NCBI RefSeq assembly: GCF_040544555.1
Contig: NZ_JBEPKD010000012.1
Span: 1-64,000, forward strand
Direction of reading: 5' to 3'
DNA from: Halalkalibacter oceani
Lineage (GTDB): Bacteria; Bacillota; Bacilli; Bacillales; Bacillaceae_D
Length of the DNA: 64,000 bases
Position 1 is the first letter of the stretch; the number at the start of each line of letters is the position of its first letter. The notes beneath the pieces are model-generated. The model did no database searches. It was not told the origin of the DNA and saw only the letters and a list, made by a program, of their open reading frames with translations. Positions 39,814 to 48,056 of this stretch are shown piece by piece. The position numbers were made by a program, and so were the translations under genes.

Positions 39814-41802
39814 GTGGGAAAAACTAGTATACTTATCACGGCCCTGCTTCTTTTGCTTATGAGCGGGAGGGTGGGAGCGGCTGAAGAAAGGCGCTTAGTC
39901 GTCGGCTATGACCCGGAATTCCCTCCTGTACATTTCGCGGTTGATGGGCAACCTCAAGGCTTTGCTGTTGACCTGATGAATGAAATCGCTTCCAGGATGA
40001 GTGAGGACATTTTGTATGTGCCTGTTCCACAGTCTGAGGGAGTCCGGCAGCTGAAAGATAATGAGCTTGATATTTTGCTGAGCGCCTATTTTAACGAGGA
40101 GCATGCCGGGATGATGGAGTTCTCGGACTCGATTTTAACGACGTCGATCGGTCTGATCGTCCACCGCGATAACGAAACGATTGAAGGACTTGCCGAGTTG
40201 ACCGATGCGGTGACAGCCTTGCAAAAGGACACATTGGAATATGATTTTCTCCGTAATATTCGCAGCATTCAGTATCATGTCGCCAGCAACCAGGTCACGG
40301 CCCTTGAGCTGTTGCTGAAAGGAAGAGCGAACGCCTTTGTCGGAAACGTGCTGACAGCGGAATATGTGCTGGCAGCCAGAGGGCTGGAGGATGACTATAA
40401 AATCGTCGGAAATTATTTACTGCCTGTTGATTATACGATGGCTGTTCAGCAGGAAAATTATCAGCTGCTGAGCAGGATCAACGAAGCGATTCGCGAGATG
40501 AAAGCCGATGGTACGTACAGTCTCATCTATGAAGACTGGTTTGAAAGGGAAAGCGAACTTGAGGGCCGTCTGTGGCTGGCCCTGCAAATTATCGGCGGAC
40601 TGCTGCTCGTGGCGACGGCCTTATTCTTATTGGGGATGCGCTGGAACAAGCAGTTGCAGAGGGAGGTGGCGAAGAAAACGAATGTGCTGCAAAAGATGAA
40701 TGTCCAGCTTGAACAGAAAATGGCTGAAATCAAAAACAGCGACGAGTTTCAAAAGCAAATTTTAAACAGCAGCCCAAGAGGGATCGCGACGATTAATGCT
40801 GCCGGGCTCGTCACGTCGTTTAATCAAAAAGCGCACACGATTTCCGGTGAGCGGCAATCTGTCGCCGGCAGACATTATGCTCAGATTCCATTGCTGAACC
40901 TGCTGCTGGAAGGCAGGTTTGCCGACGTGCTGCGCCCGGACAATTTAATACTGGGCGAGGAAGCCGTCTGGCAAAAAAATGAGACGAATACGTATTATTT
41001 ACGCTATTATATTTATCCGTTAAAAAACTTTGAAAAACAAGTGATCGGGCTGATTGTGACATTTGAGGATATTACCGAGGAACATAAGCTGAGGCTTCAG
41101 CTGTTTGAGCGGGAAAAAAATGAAGAGCTTAGTAGGATCGTTGCCGGGATTGCACATGAAATCCGCAATCCGTTAACCTCGATTAAAACGTTTGTGGAGC
41201 TGATTCCCCATAAATACAATAACGCGCGCTTTCAAAATGAAATTTCGGCCTATGTCCCTCAGGAAATTGAGCGGATGAACCAGCTAATTCAAGGGTTGAT
41301 CGATTATACGAAGCCGGCCCGGATGAATAAAGAACGAATCGATGCCGGTGCGGTCGTTCGGGAATGTTTGATTCTATTTGAGCGAACAGCGCTTCATAAA
41401 GGAATTACGATGCAATGCACAACGGAGGGCAACCTCTGGATCGAGGCCGATGCCAATCAACTGAAGCAAGTGCTGATCAACTTAATAATTAATGGTCTGG
41501 ACGCGATAAACAGCGGAGATGAGCAGGAGAAGGCTCTCTTGCAGCTCGCGGCATTTGAAAAAGGCCCAAGCGTCTGCATTCAAGTGACCGACACCGGGGA
41601 AGGAATGAATGACTATGAGCGTCGACAGGCGTTGAAGCTCTTTTATACGACGAAAGCGAAAGGGACCGGACTCGGACTGGCGATCGCCAGCCAATATATA
41701 AAGGAAAACAACGGCGAGCTGGAGATCAATAGTGAAAAAGGAGCAGGGACGACGATTACGCTAACATTTTTAAAAGCGATGGAAAAGGAGGCGGCGCGAT
41801 GA
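39814..41802 (+). CDS. Sensor histidine kinase with periplasmic-type binding domain
   Basis: This 662-residue kinase has, in order from the chosen start, a signal/anchor segment (1-24), an SBP_bac_3-type solute-binding domain (about 28-246: LVVGYDPEFPPVHF...QGFAVDLMNEIA), a membrane helix (253-274), a coiled coil, a PAS domain (about 311-421), a HisKA domain with phospho-acceptor His448 (GIAHEIRNPLTSIK) and an HATPase with N box (LINLIINGLDAIN) and DTGEGM. A fused extracellular binding domain means it senses a small ligand directly, like DctB-type sensors. GTG 39814 follows GGGAGG by 12 bases; the start is somewhat uncertain. It overlaps the response regulator gene by four bases. Confidence 0.9.
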   Translation: MGKTSILITALLLLLMSGRVGAAEERRLVVGYDPEFPPVHFAVDGQPQGFAVDLMNEIASRMSEDILYVPVPQSEGVRQLKDNELDILLSAYFNEEHAGMMEFSDSILTTSIGLIVHRDNETIEGLAELTDAVTALQKDTLEYDFLRNIRSIQYHVASNQVTALELLLKGRANAFVGNVLTAEYVLAARGLEDDYKIVGNYLLPVDYTMAVQQENYQLLSRINEAIREMKADGTYSLIYEDWFERESELEGRLWLALQIIGGLLLVATALFLLGMRWNKQLQREVAKKTNVLQKMNVQLEQKMAEIKNSDEFQKQILNSSPRGIATINAAGLVTSFNQKAHTISGERQSVAGRHYAQIPLLNLLLEGRFADVLRPDNLILGEEAVWQKNETNTYYLRYYIYPLKNFEKQVIGLIVTFEDITEEHKLRLQLFEREKNEELSRIVAGIAHEIRNPLTSIKTFVELIPHKYNNARFQNEISAYVPQEIERMNQLIQGLIDYTKPARMNKERIDAGAVVRECLILFERTALHKGITMQCTTEGNLWIEADANQLKQVLINLIINGLDAINSGDEQEKALLQLAAFEKGPSVCIQVTDTGEGMNDYERRQALKLFYTTKAKGTGLGLAIASQYIKENNGELEINSEKGAGTTITLTFLKAMEKEAAR

Positions 41803-43154
41803 AACGAATTTTAATCATTGATGACGAAGCGGCCATTTGCTCCTCGCTTGCGTTTGCGCTGGAGGACAAGTATGAGGTCATGACGACGACAGACCCGGCA
41901 GACGGAGTAACGTGGCTCGAACATGACCATTACGACCTCTGCCTGCTCGATTTAAAGATCGGGCAGATTGACGGAATTGACGTGCTGAGGCAAATAAAGG
42001 AGGTCAGCCCGAAAACGATCGTTTTAATGATCACCGCTTACGGGACGATCGCGACCTCTGTCCGGGCGGTCAGGGAGGGAGCGTACTCCTATTTGACGAA
42101 ACCGATCAATATCGAAGAGCTTCATTCCGTGATTGAGCAGGCTTTCCGCTACCAGCATCTGAACGAGCAGGTCGATTTTTTAAGTCAGGAGCTGGAGAAA
42201 AAGTACAGCTATGAAGGGATCATCGGCAAAAGCAAAGCGATGAAGGCGGTTTTTCACCTGATTGGAAAAGTGAAGGAGGTCGACTCCAACGTCTTACTAA
42301 CCGGGGAAAGCGGGACGGGCAAGGAGCTTGTCGCTAAAGCGCTTCACTTCTCGGGCAAAAGAAAAAAAGCCCACTTTGAGGTGGTAAATTGCGCGGCGAT
42401 ACCGGACCAGTTGCTGGAGAGTGAGTTATTTGGTTACGAGAAGGGGGCGTTCACCGGGGCGATTTCAAGCAAAAAAGGAAAGTTCGAGCAGGCAAATGGA
42501 GGAACAATCTTTCTCGATGAAATCGGGGATATGCCGCTTGCCCTGCAAGTGAAGCTGCTCCGCGTCCTGCAGGAGAAGGTCGTCACAAGGCTTGGGTCGA
42601 ACAGGGAAATTCAACTTAATGTCCGGGTGATAGCCGCTACCAATAAAAATCTTGAGGAAGCAGTGAGAAAAGGCGAATTCCGCGAGGATCTTTATTTTCG
42701 GTTGAATGTCATTAAGGTGCCGCTGCCGGCCTTAAGAGAAAGAAAGGAAGATATCCCGTATTTAATTAAGCATTTCATCGGGCAGTTTAACGAGGAGATG
42801 GGCTTGAATGTAAAGGGACTGACGAAGCAGGCCCAGCGGATTTTGCTTGATTATGAGTATCCAGGCAATATTCGTGAGCTGTCCAATATTATTGAATCAT
42901 CGATGGTGTTGGCCGATGACGAGTATATCGAGGCGACGGATTTGCCAAATCAGGTTAGGAAAATCAATCACGCTTCAAACGGGGAGAACGGGCTGTATAA
43001 AAGCTTTATCGGGCTGCCGTTAAAGGAGATCGAAAAGCATTTCATTCTGGCAACGCTGGAAGCGAACAAAGGGCATCGCAAGAAAACGGCGCATATGCTA
43101 GGAATCAGCGAACGCAGCCTGCGCGATAAATTAAAGCATTATGAGCATCGCTAA
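41799..43154 (+). CDS. NtrC-family sigma-54-dependent response regulator
   Basis: This 451-residue regulator has a receiver domain (1-120) with phospho-acceptor Asp51 (LLDLK) and Lys101, a sigma-54 activator AAA+ domain with Walker A GESGTGKE (169-176), the sigma-54-contacting loop GAFTGA (216-221), Walker B GGTIFLDEIGDM, and a C-terminal Fis-type helix-turn-helix (KKTAHMLGISERSLRDKL). It is the partner of the kinase just upstream (ATGA overlap). The GAFTGA loop means it drives sigma-54 (RpoN/SigL) promoters; a good one lies 97 bases past its stop, before the TAXI operon. REC-bearing activators of this kind are uncommon in Bacillus, where RocR- or AcoR-like ones dominate. Confidence 0.95.
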   Translation: MKRILIIDDEAAICSSLAFALEDKYEVMTTTDPADGVTWLEHDHYDLCLLDLKIGQIDGIDVLRQIKEVSPKTIVLMITAYGTIATSVRAVREGAYSYLTKPINIEELHSVIEQAFRYQHLNEQVDFLSQELEKKYSYEGIIGKSKAMKAVFHLIGKVKEVDSNVLLTGESGTGKELVAKALHFSGKRKKAHFEVVNCAAIPDQLLESELFGYEKGAFTGAISSKKGKFEQANGGTIFLDEIGDMPLALQVKLLRVLQEKVVTRLGSNREIQLNVRVIAATNKNLEEAVRKGEFREDLYFRLNVIKVPLPALRERKEDIPYLIKHFIGQFNEEMGLNVKGLTKQAQRILLDYEYPGNIRELSNIIESSMVLADDEYIEATDLPNQVRKINHASNGENGLYKSFIGLPLKEIEKHFILATLEANKGHRKKTAHMLGISERSLRDKLKHYEHR

Positions 43155-43157
43155 ACG

Positions 43158-43202
43158 AAAAAGCGGAAAAAAATGCAGACCGGAATTTTTTTCCGCTTTT
43201 TT
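43158..43202 (+). terminator. Terminator after the response regulator gene
   Basis: AAAAAGCGGAAAAAAAT (43158-43174) pairs with ATTTTTTTCCGCTTTTT beginning at 43185, with a terminal T-run. Confidence 0.82.
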
Positions 43203-43207
43203 AGCGG

Positions 43208-43227
43208 TGGAAATGTATGCGTTTCCA
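43208..43227 (+). promoter_or_regulatory. Inverted repeat, candidate activator site for the TAXI operon
   Basis: TGGAAA (43208-43213) and TTTCCA (43222-43227) form an inverted repeat with an 8-base spacer, centred about 46 bases before the -12 element. This is closer than most sigma-54 enhancers, so its role as the response-regulator site is tentative. Confidence 0.45.
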
Positions 43228-43250
43228 AATGGGGGCGCTGTTTTTTGACT

Positions 43251-43266
43251 TGGCATGATTATTGCA
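43251..43266 (+). promoter_or_regulatory. Sigma-54 (-24/-12) promoter of the TAXI TRAP operon
   Basis: TGGCAT-GATTA-TTGCA matches the sigma-54 consensus TGGCAC-N5-TTGCW with one change (C to T), with exact GG and GC dinucleotides and spacing. It lies 47 bases before the TAXI gene start and just downstream of the sigma-54 activator gene. Confidence 0.82.
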
Positions 43267-43312
43267 AAAAAGAGGGTGTCCAATACTTTTATAAAACGAA
43301 AGGGGAAACGAG

Positions 43313-44320
43313 ATGAAGAAGTTTTTAAGTTTATTGGTAATGTCATCTTTGCTGCTTTCGGCCTGTGGGGGAAGTGAAGAGCCTGCAGGGACGGAGGGAG
43401 AAGAGCCGACAGCTGAGCAGAGCGAGGCCGGCGGTCTGGAGGACTTGTTTGTCACGGTCGCAACCGGAGGAACGTCGGGCGTCTATTATCCGATTGGCGG
43501 GGCGATTGCGAACATTCTCGAAACGGAATTAGGCGTTGATTCATCCGTACAGGCGACGGGCGCTTCTGTCGAAAATATTAATTTGCTCAATACAGAGCGG
43601 GCCGAATTGGCAATTACGATGGCCGATGCGGTGCTGCAGGCGTATGAAGGCAATGGCGCGTTTGAAGGAGAGGAGCCGATTGAATCGCTGAGAGGACTGA
43701 TGGCGATGTACCCGAATTTTGTTCAAGTTGTCACGACAGAGGACTCCGGGATTGAAAGCATTGCCGACCTGGCCGGCAAAAGCGTTGGCGTCGGGGCGGC
43801 GAATTCAGGGGTTGAGTTAAACGCGCGGATGGTGCTGGAAGCGTATGGATTAAGCTATGACGATATCGAGGAGGATTATCTTTCTTACAGTGAAGCGATT
43901 GATCAGATTAAAAATGGGATGATTGATGCTGCTTTTGTGACGAGCGGTGTTCCGAATGCGACCGTCATCGATCTTGATACGACTCATTCCGCGAAGGTAC
44001 TGCCGATTGAAGGGGAAGCGCTCGATTATTTGATCGATACGTATCCATTCTTTACATCGGAAGTGATCCCGGCTGATGTGTACGGCAACGAAGAAGAGAT
44101 CCAGACAGCGGCGATTACAAATTTATTGTTGATCTCCAATGATCTTTCCGAGGATGCCGCCTATGAAATTACGAAAACATTATTTGAAAACCTTGAAGCC
44201 ATTCAAGGCTCTCACAATGCCGCTCAGGACATTTCACTGGAGACAGTCGATGTCGGGATGCCTGTGCCGTTTCACCCTGGTGCTGAGCGCTACTTGAAGG
44301 AAGTCGGGGCTTTGGAGTAG
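43313..44320 (+). CDS. TAXI-family TRAP transporter binding lipoprotein
   Basis: This 335-residue lipoprotein has a signal peptide with lipobox LSAC-G near residue 18 and a Glu/Gly-rich linker. The mature domain is of the TAXI type: FVTVATGGTSGVYYPIGGAIANIL, SVENINLLNTERAELAITMADAVLQAY and KSVGVGAANSGVELNARMVLEAYG. TAXI proteins act with fused 4TM/12TM permeases, as encoded here two genes on; ligands known for the class include glutamate and 2-oxoglutarate, but none can be assigned. Expression is predicted from the sigma-54 promoter at 43251. A long stem-loop follows the gene. Confidence 0.94.
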   Translation: MKKFLSLLVMSSLLLSACGGSEEPAGTEGEEPTAEQSEAGGLEDLFVTVATGGTSGVYYPIGGAIANILETELGVDSSVQATGASVENINLLNTERAELAITMADAVLQAYEGNGAFEGEEPIESLRGLMAMYPNFVQVVTTEDSGIESIADLAGKSVGVGAANSGVELNARMVLEAYGLSYDDIEEDYLSYSEAIDQIKNGMIDAAFVTSGVPNATVIDLDTTHSAKVLPIEGEALDYLIDTYPFFTSEVIPADVYGNEEEIQTAAITNLLLISNDLSEDAAYEITKTLFENLEAIQGSHNAAQDISLETVDVGMPVPFHPGAERYLKEVGALE

Positions 44321-44358
44321 GGCGGCGGATTTGCCTGAAGCCAAAAATGAGGCGCGTC

Positions 44359-44391
44359 GGTTCTACCCTGCCCAAAGTGGGCAGGAGAACC
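44359..44391 (+). terminator. Intercistronic stem-loop after the TAXI gene
   Basis: GGTTCT plus CCTGCCCA (44359-44374) pair with TGGGCAGG plus AGAACC (44378-44391), with a two-base bulge and no T-run. Likely attenuation or transcript stabilisation between the binding protein and permease genes. Confidence 0.68.
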
Positions 44392-44462
44392 GCGCTTTCG
44401 CTGTTCACTTTGCAGCTTCCACTTGAAATTGTTCCACATTATCTTTGGAAGGAGCTTCCTCA

Positions 44463-44912
44463 ATGAAAGGCAGGCTTTTCATCGTCTTACTTTGCTTAAC
44501 AGCGTGCGCGGACAGCGGAGAGATGACCCTCGTCGTGCAGCATCAGGAAAATCACGAAATATATAAAGAAGTGCAACACCTGAAAGCGGGCGACACATTT
44601 TCGCTAATGTGGGTTCACTCTGTCGAGCATACTCCGTGGAGGGAAACCTATCAGCTGACAGACGATGGGGAGCTGGAGCTGATCGAAACGGCTTTTCAGT
44701 CATTTGGTGCCGGTGTTCCTCATCAAAAAGGGGAAATGACTGTTGAACATGGTGAAGTGATCGTTCGCAATCTTGATGAACGAATCGATGCCTTGCGCTG
44801 GATCCATTCACATCATGTCGGATTTGAACTGATGGTGGACGGGGAGCCGGTTTTTCAGGCAGAGGATTTGCCGCATTTTGAAAAAATAGAAATCAGGGCT
44901 CTCCCGAATTAA
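44463..44912 (+). CDS. DUF1850 lipoprotein, TAXI TRAP accessory
   Basis: This 149-residue protein has a short signal peptide with lipobox LTAC-A near residue 14 and a small beta-rich DUF1850 domain (FSLMWVHSVEHTPWRETYQL; ELIETAFQSFGAGVPH). DUF1850 genes repeatedly lie between TAXI binding proteins and fused TRAP permeases, so it is probably a surface-anchored accessory factor; its role is unknown. ATG 44463 follows AAGGAG by nine bases. The permease gene starts 30 bases downstream. Confidence 0.85.
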   Translation: MKGRLFIVLLCLTACADSGEMTLVVQHQENHEIYKEVQHLKAGDTFSLMWVHSVEHTPWRETYQLTDDGELELIETAFQSFGAGVPHQKGEMTVEHGEVIVRNLDERIDALRWIHSHHVGFELMVDGEPVFQAEDLPHFEKIEIRALPN

Positions 44913-44941
44913 AAAAGCGTGATAGAGAAGAGGTGACCAGC

Positions 44942-46903
44942 ATGGAGCAGACGAATCGAAAAGAAGCTGAGCTGTCCGATGACCAGCAGGAGCTTTTAGA
45001 AAAATACGACAGCGAATCAAGGGTTCGCACTCATTCCAGTAAAATCGCCACTTTGCTTGTATCGATTTTGGCGATCTCGCTTTCGCTTTATCATATGTAC
45101 ACATCCTATTTCGGAACGCCGGTCACGCTCCAGCATCGTTCCCTGCACGTGGCCGCGATTTTAACGCTTGTCTTTCTGCTGTATCCGCCTTTTAAAAAGG
45201 CAAGCCGGACGAAGCTTCCGTTTTACGATATGATTTTTGCGCTTTGTGCAATCTCGACGTCGGTTTATATTTTCGTCGATTACTTAGGCATCGTAAATCG
45301 CGGTGGCCTGCCTAATGGGCTTGATCTTCTGTTTGGAGCGCTGCTCGTTGTACTCGTATTGGAAGCGGCTCGCCGAGTCACAGGCTGGGGCTTGCCGCTG
45401 CTCGCCGTACTTTTCTTCTTATACGGTTTGTTTGGCCGAGAGATGGCGGGAATCTTTCGCCACCGCGGCTATTCATGGGATGAATTGGTCAATTTCATGT
45501 ATGTGACGACAGAAGGGATTTACGGTACGGCGATCGGCGTCTCGGCGACGTATATTTTTCTTTTTATTTTATTTGGTGCCTTTTTGTCGAAATCAGGTAT
45601 GGGGCAATTTTTTAATGATCTCGCCTTGGCGATTGCCGGTCAGACGAAAGGCGGTCCGGCGAAAGTGGCGGTCATTGCCAGTGGCTTTCTCGGAAGTATT
45701 AATGGCGCGGCAATTGCCAATGTCGTCACAACCGGCTCATTTACGATCCCGTTAATGAAAAAAATCGGCTACAGCCGCAATTTCGCCGGAGCAGTGGAAG
45801 CATCAGCTTCGGTCGGCGGACAGATTTTGCCGCCGATCATGGGTGCGGCGGCGTTTATTATGGCCGAAACGCTTGGGATTCCATACAGCCAGATCGCCCT
45901 TGCCGCGCTGCTGCCTGCCTTGCTTTACTACACAGGAATTATCGTCCAGATTCATTTGCGGGCGACAAAGCAAGGGCTGCGCGGCATATCAAAGGAAAAT
46001 CTGCCGCGTGTGCTGGAAGTGCTAAAGGAGCGAGGGCACCTGCTGATTCCGCTGATGTTCTTAATGTATATGCTATTTTTCAGCGGGCGGACGATCATTT
46101 ATTCAGCGCTGCTGACGATTCTCGTTACGATTCTCGTGGCGATGCTGCGAAAAACGACGAGAATGTCACTGAAGGATATTATTGAAGCGCTGGAGCAAGG
46201 GGCGAGAACCTCGATTGGGGTGGCGATTGCCTGCGCCTGCGTCGGGATTGTTGTCGGTGTGGCGACGATGACGGGCTTCGGCCTGAAGCTGGCCAATGGC
46301 ATCGTCACTCTCGGCGGCGAGAGTTTGTTGCTGACGCTCGTCTTTACGATGATCGCCTGTATCGTTCTCGGTATGGGACTGCCAAGTATTCCAACCTATA
46401 TTATTACAGCGACGATGGCCGCTCCGGCGCTTATTTCGATGGGCATTGAGCCACTTGTAGCGCATCTGTTTGTCTTCTATTTCGGCTTGTTTGCCAACAT
46501 TACTCCGCCTGTCGCGCTGGCCGCTTTTGCCGCAGCCGGGATCTCGGGTGGCGAGCAGATGAAGACAGGGTTCGTTTCGATGAAATTGGCGATCGCCGGA
46601 TTTATCGTCCCGTATATGTTCGTTTACAATGATGCGCTTTTACTGTTGAACACAACTTTTGTCGAAGGGCTTGTCGTCGTGATAACGTCGGTGACAGGAG
46701 TGATCATGCTTGGAACGGCAGCGGAGGGCTATTTATTTACTGAGATGCCGTGGCCGTTACGGATCGTGCTTTTTGCGGGGTCTCTGTTATTCATGAATCC
46801 AAACTTTATTCAGGATATCATCGGCTTTACGATCATTATTGTCGTCAGTTTGCTGCAATGGCAACGGAGTAAAAAGACGACATTGAAACAAATCAACATG
46901 TAA
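44942..46903 (+). CDS. TRAP transporter permease, fused 4TM/12TM (DctQ-DctM) type
   Basis: This 653-residue protein joins a DctQ-like N-terminal part (about 45-215, four or five hydrophobic segments) to a DctM-like part with GTAIGVSATYIFLFILFGAFLSKSG, GFLGSINGAAIANVVTTGSFTIPLM, ASVGGQILPPIMGAAAFIM and PSIPTYIITATMAAPALI...NITPPVALAAFAAAG. Fused permeases work with TAXI binding proteins, matching the gene two upstream. ATG 44942 follows GAGGTGA; a GTG at 44933 is in frame but overlaps this site. Last gene of the sigma-54 operon; a bidirectional terminator follows. Confidence 0.94.
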   Translation: MEQTNRKEAELSDDQQELLEKYDSESRVRTHSSKIATLLVSILAISLSLYHMYTSYFGTPVTLQHRSLHVAAILTLVFLLYPPFKKASRTKLPFYDMIFALCAISTSVYIFVDYLGIVNRGGLPNGLDLLFGALLVVLVLEAARRVTGWGLPLLAVLFFLYGLFGREMAGIFRHRGYSWDELVNFMYVTTEGIYGTAIGVSATYIFLFILFGAFLSKSGMGQFFNDLALAIAGQTKGGPAKVAVIASGFLGSINGAAIANVVTTGSFTIPLMKKIGYSRNFAGAVEASASVGGQILPPIMGAAAFIMAETLGIPYSQIALAALLPALLYYTGIIVQIHLRATKQGLRGISKENLPRVLEVLKERGHLLIPLMFLMYMLFFSGRTIIYSALLTILVTILVAMLRKTTRMSLKDIIEALEQGARTSIGVAIACACVGIVVGVATMTGFGLKLANGIVTLGGESLLLTLVFTMIACIVLGMGLPSIPTYIITATMAAPALISMGIEPLVAHLFVFYFGLFANITPPVALAAFAAAGISGGEQMKTGFVSMKLAIAGFIVPYMFVYNDALLLLNTTFVEGLVVVITSVTGVIMLGTAAEGYLFTEMPWPLRIVLFAGSLLFMNPNFIQDIIGFTIIIVVSLLQWQRSKKTTLKQINM

Positions 46904-46910
46904 GGCAAGA

Positions 46911-46963
46911 AGAGGCTGGACTAAAAGGTTGTATTCTTTACCTTTTGGCCCAGCCTCTCTTCT
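46911..46963. terminator. Bidirectional terminator between the TRAP permease gene and ywhB
   Basis: AGAGGCTGG-ACTAAAAGG (46911-46928) pairs with CCTTTTGGC-CCAGCCTCT (46941-46958); ywhB ends at 46962 on the other strand. Member of the look-alike hairpin family. Confidence 0.82.
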
Positions 46964-47147
46964 ATTCGTCCGACTTTCTTACGCCGGCGACGCCGAAGTT
47001 GGTTTTCTTCATTTCTTCAATTACGACTGAGACGCGCTCAGCTGGAGCGTCGATTGAGCTGGTGACCGCTTCAGTCACTTTTTCAACGAGTGCCCGCTTT
47101 TGATCATCAGAACGGCCTTCAAGAATTTTTACAGTTACGATTGGCAT
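46962..47147 (-). CDS. ywhB: 4-oxalocrotonate tautomerase family protein (YwhB)
   Basis: This 61-residue protein is a minimal tautomerase subunit. After removal of Met, Pro1 is the catalytic base (MPIVTVKILEGRS), and Arg11 of the mature chain (EGR) is also kept. Such proteins are hexamers that tautomerise 2-hydroxymuconate-like dienols; the physiological substrate of YwhB is unknown. In B. subtilis it lies near ywhD and pbpG, as here. The ATG at 47147 follows AGGAGGCTG. Confidence 0.93.
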   Translation of the reverse strand: MPIVTVKILEGRSDDQKRALVEKVTEAVTSSIDAPAERVSVVIEEMKKTNFGVAGVRKSDE

Positions 47148-47325
47148 GAAAACAGCCTCCTTTCCTATTGGGAAAATATGTATTCCATCCGTTTTTCTTG
47201 CCGCTGCACTTACGTCTTATCAGGCATAAAAGCAGGGAAGTAGAAAACGCTATCTTAAGACTAGCATATGGAAGGTCATTTTGTGTAGAATTTAATTAAG
47301 GCAGGAATAGGAAAGGGTGACATAG

Positions 47326-47865
47326 ATGGATTTACTGAATGACGATAATCTGAAGAAAAAGAAAAGCAGCGGCTTTAATATTTTAAGTGGGGATTCGACC
47401 TCCGGCCATGGTGGGTATGGGGCCGGTGTGCTGAATCTTGATAATGTATCGCCGGTTTTCGTCGACCCGGCAGAAGGGGAAGCGTTCGTCGATATGGGGG
47501 CGCTGCATGCCCGCTCAGCCGTTGAAAAGCGGATCAAATTCCTTCCGAACAAGGAAGAGGTGCCAAACGGCAAGCTCTACTGGCTCGTATGGGTAGCCAT
47601 CCAGTATAAAGAAGGCAAGCCGTATTACGCCGGAGTGACAGGATGCGAGATGACGGTTGATAAAGAAATCCGCCGCGGCTATAAAAGCTTGCCCGAGCAT
47701 GTCAATAAAATGGATAAGGCGCTGAAAGGGAAAATTATGGTGGAGCATATGGATCAAAAGTCAAAAACGATTCTCGCTGACTTCTTAAAAAAACATAGCG
47801 AGCAAATGTGGCTTCATTCTGAAAAAGAGCTGCACGAAGCGCTCATGGGAGAAGAATCAGCTTAG
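47326..47865 (+). CDS. ywhD: YwhD family protein
   Basis: This 179-residue protein of unknown function matches YwhD: FNILSGDSTSGHGGYGAGVLNLDNVSPVFVD at the N-terminus and KLYWLVWVAIQYKEGKPYYAGVTGCEMTVDKE in the centre (each read in pieces). It is soluble, with no signal peptide. ATG 47326 follows AAAGGGTGAC. It sits between ywhB and pbpG, the B. subtilis order. Confidence 0.9.
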   Translation: MDLLNDDNLKKKKSSGFNILSGDSTSGHGGYGAGVLNLDNVSPVFVDPAEGEAFVDMGALHARSAVEKRIKFLPNKEEVPNGKLYWLVWVAIQYKEGKPYYAGVTGCEMTVDKEIRRGYKSLPEHVNKMDKALKGKIMVEHMDQKSKTILADFLKKHSEQMWLHSEKELHEALMGEESA

Positions 47866-47996
47866 AAGAGGATTGTAAACCCCTAAAATAGCCTAACTTT
47901 GAACGATTTTTGAACACTGGTGCGCCCTCTTGAGCTTTTTGGCTAGAGCGAGTAAACTTAAAGGCAGTATAAAAGCACATTTATACTAGGACACGA

Positions 47997-48037
47997 GAGT
48001 GCCCCAAAAGCTTTAGCTTTTGGGGCACTCTTTTTTT
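47997..48037 (+). terminator. Terminator between ywhD and pbpG
   Basis: GAGTGCCCCAAAAGCT (47997-48012) pairs perfectly with AGCTTTTGGGGCACTC (48015-48030), followed by seven T. Convergent genes, so it may serve both. Confidence 0.93.
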
Positions 48038-48056
48038 ACAAGGAAAGGCATCGGCC

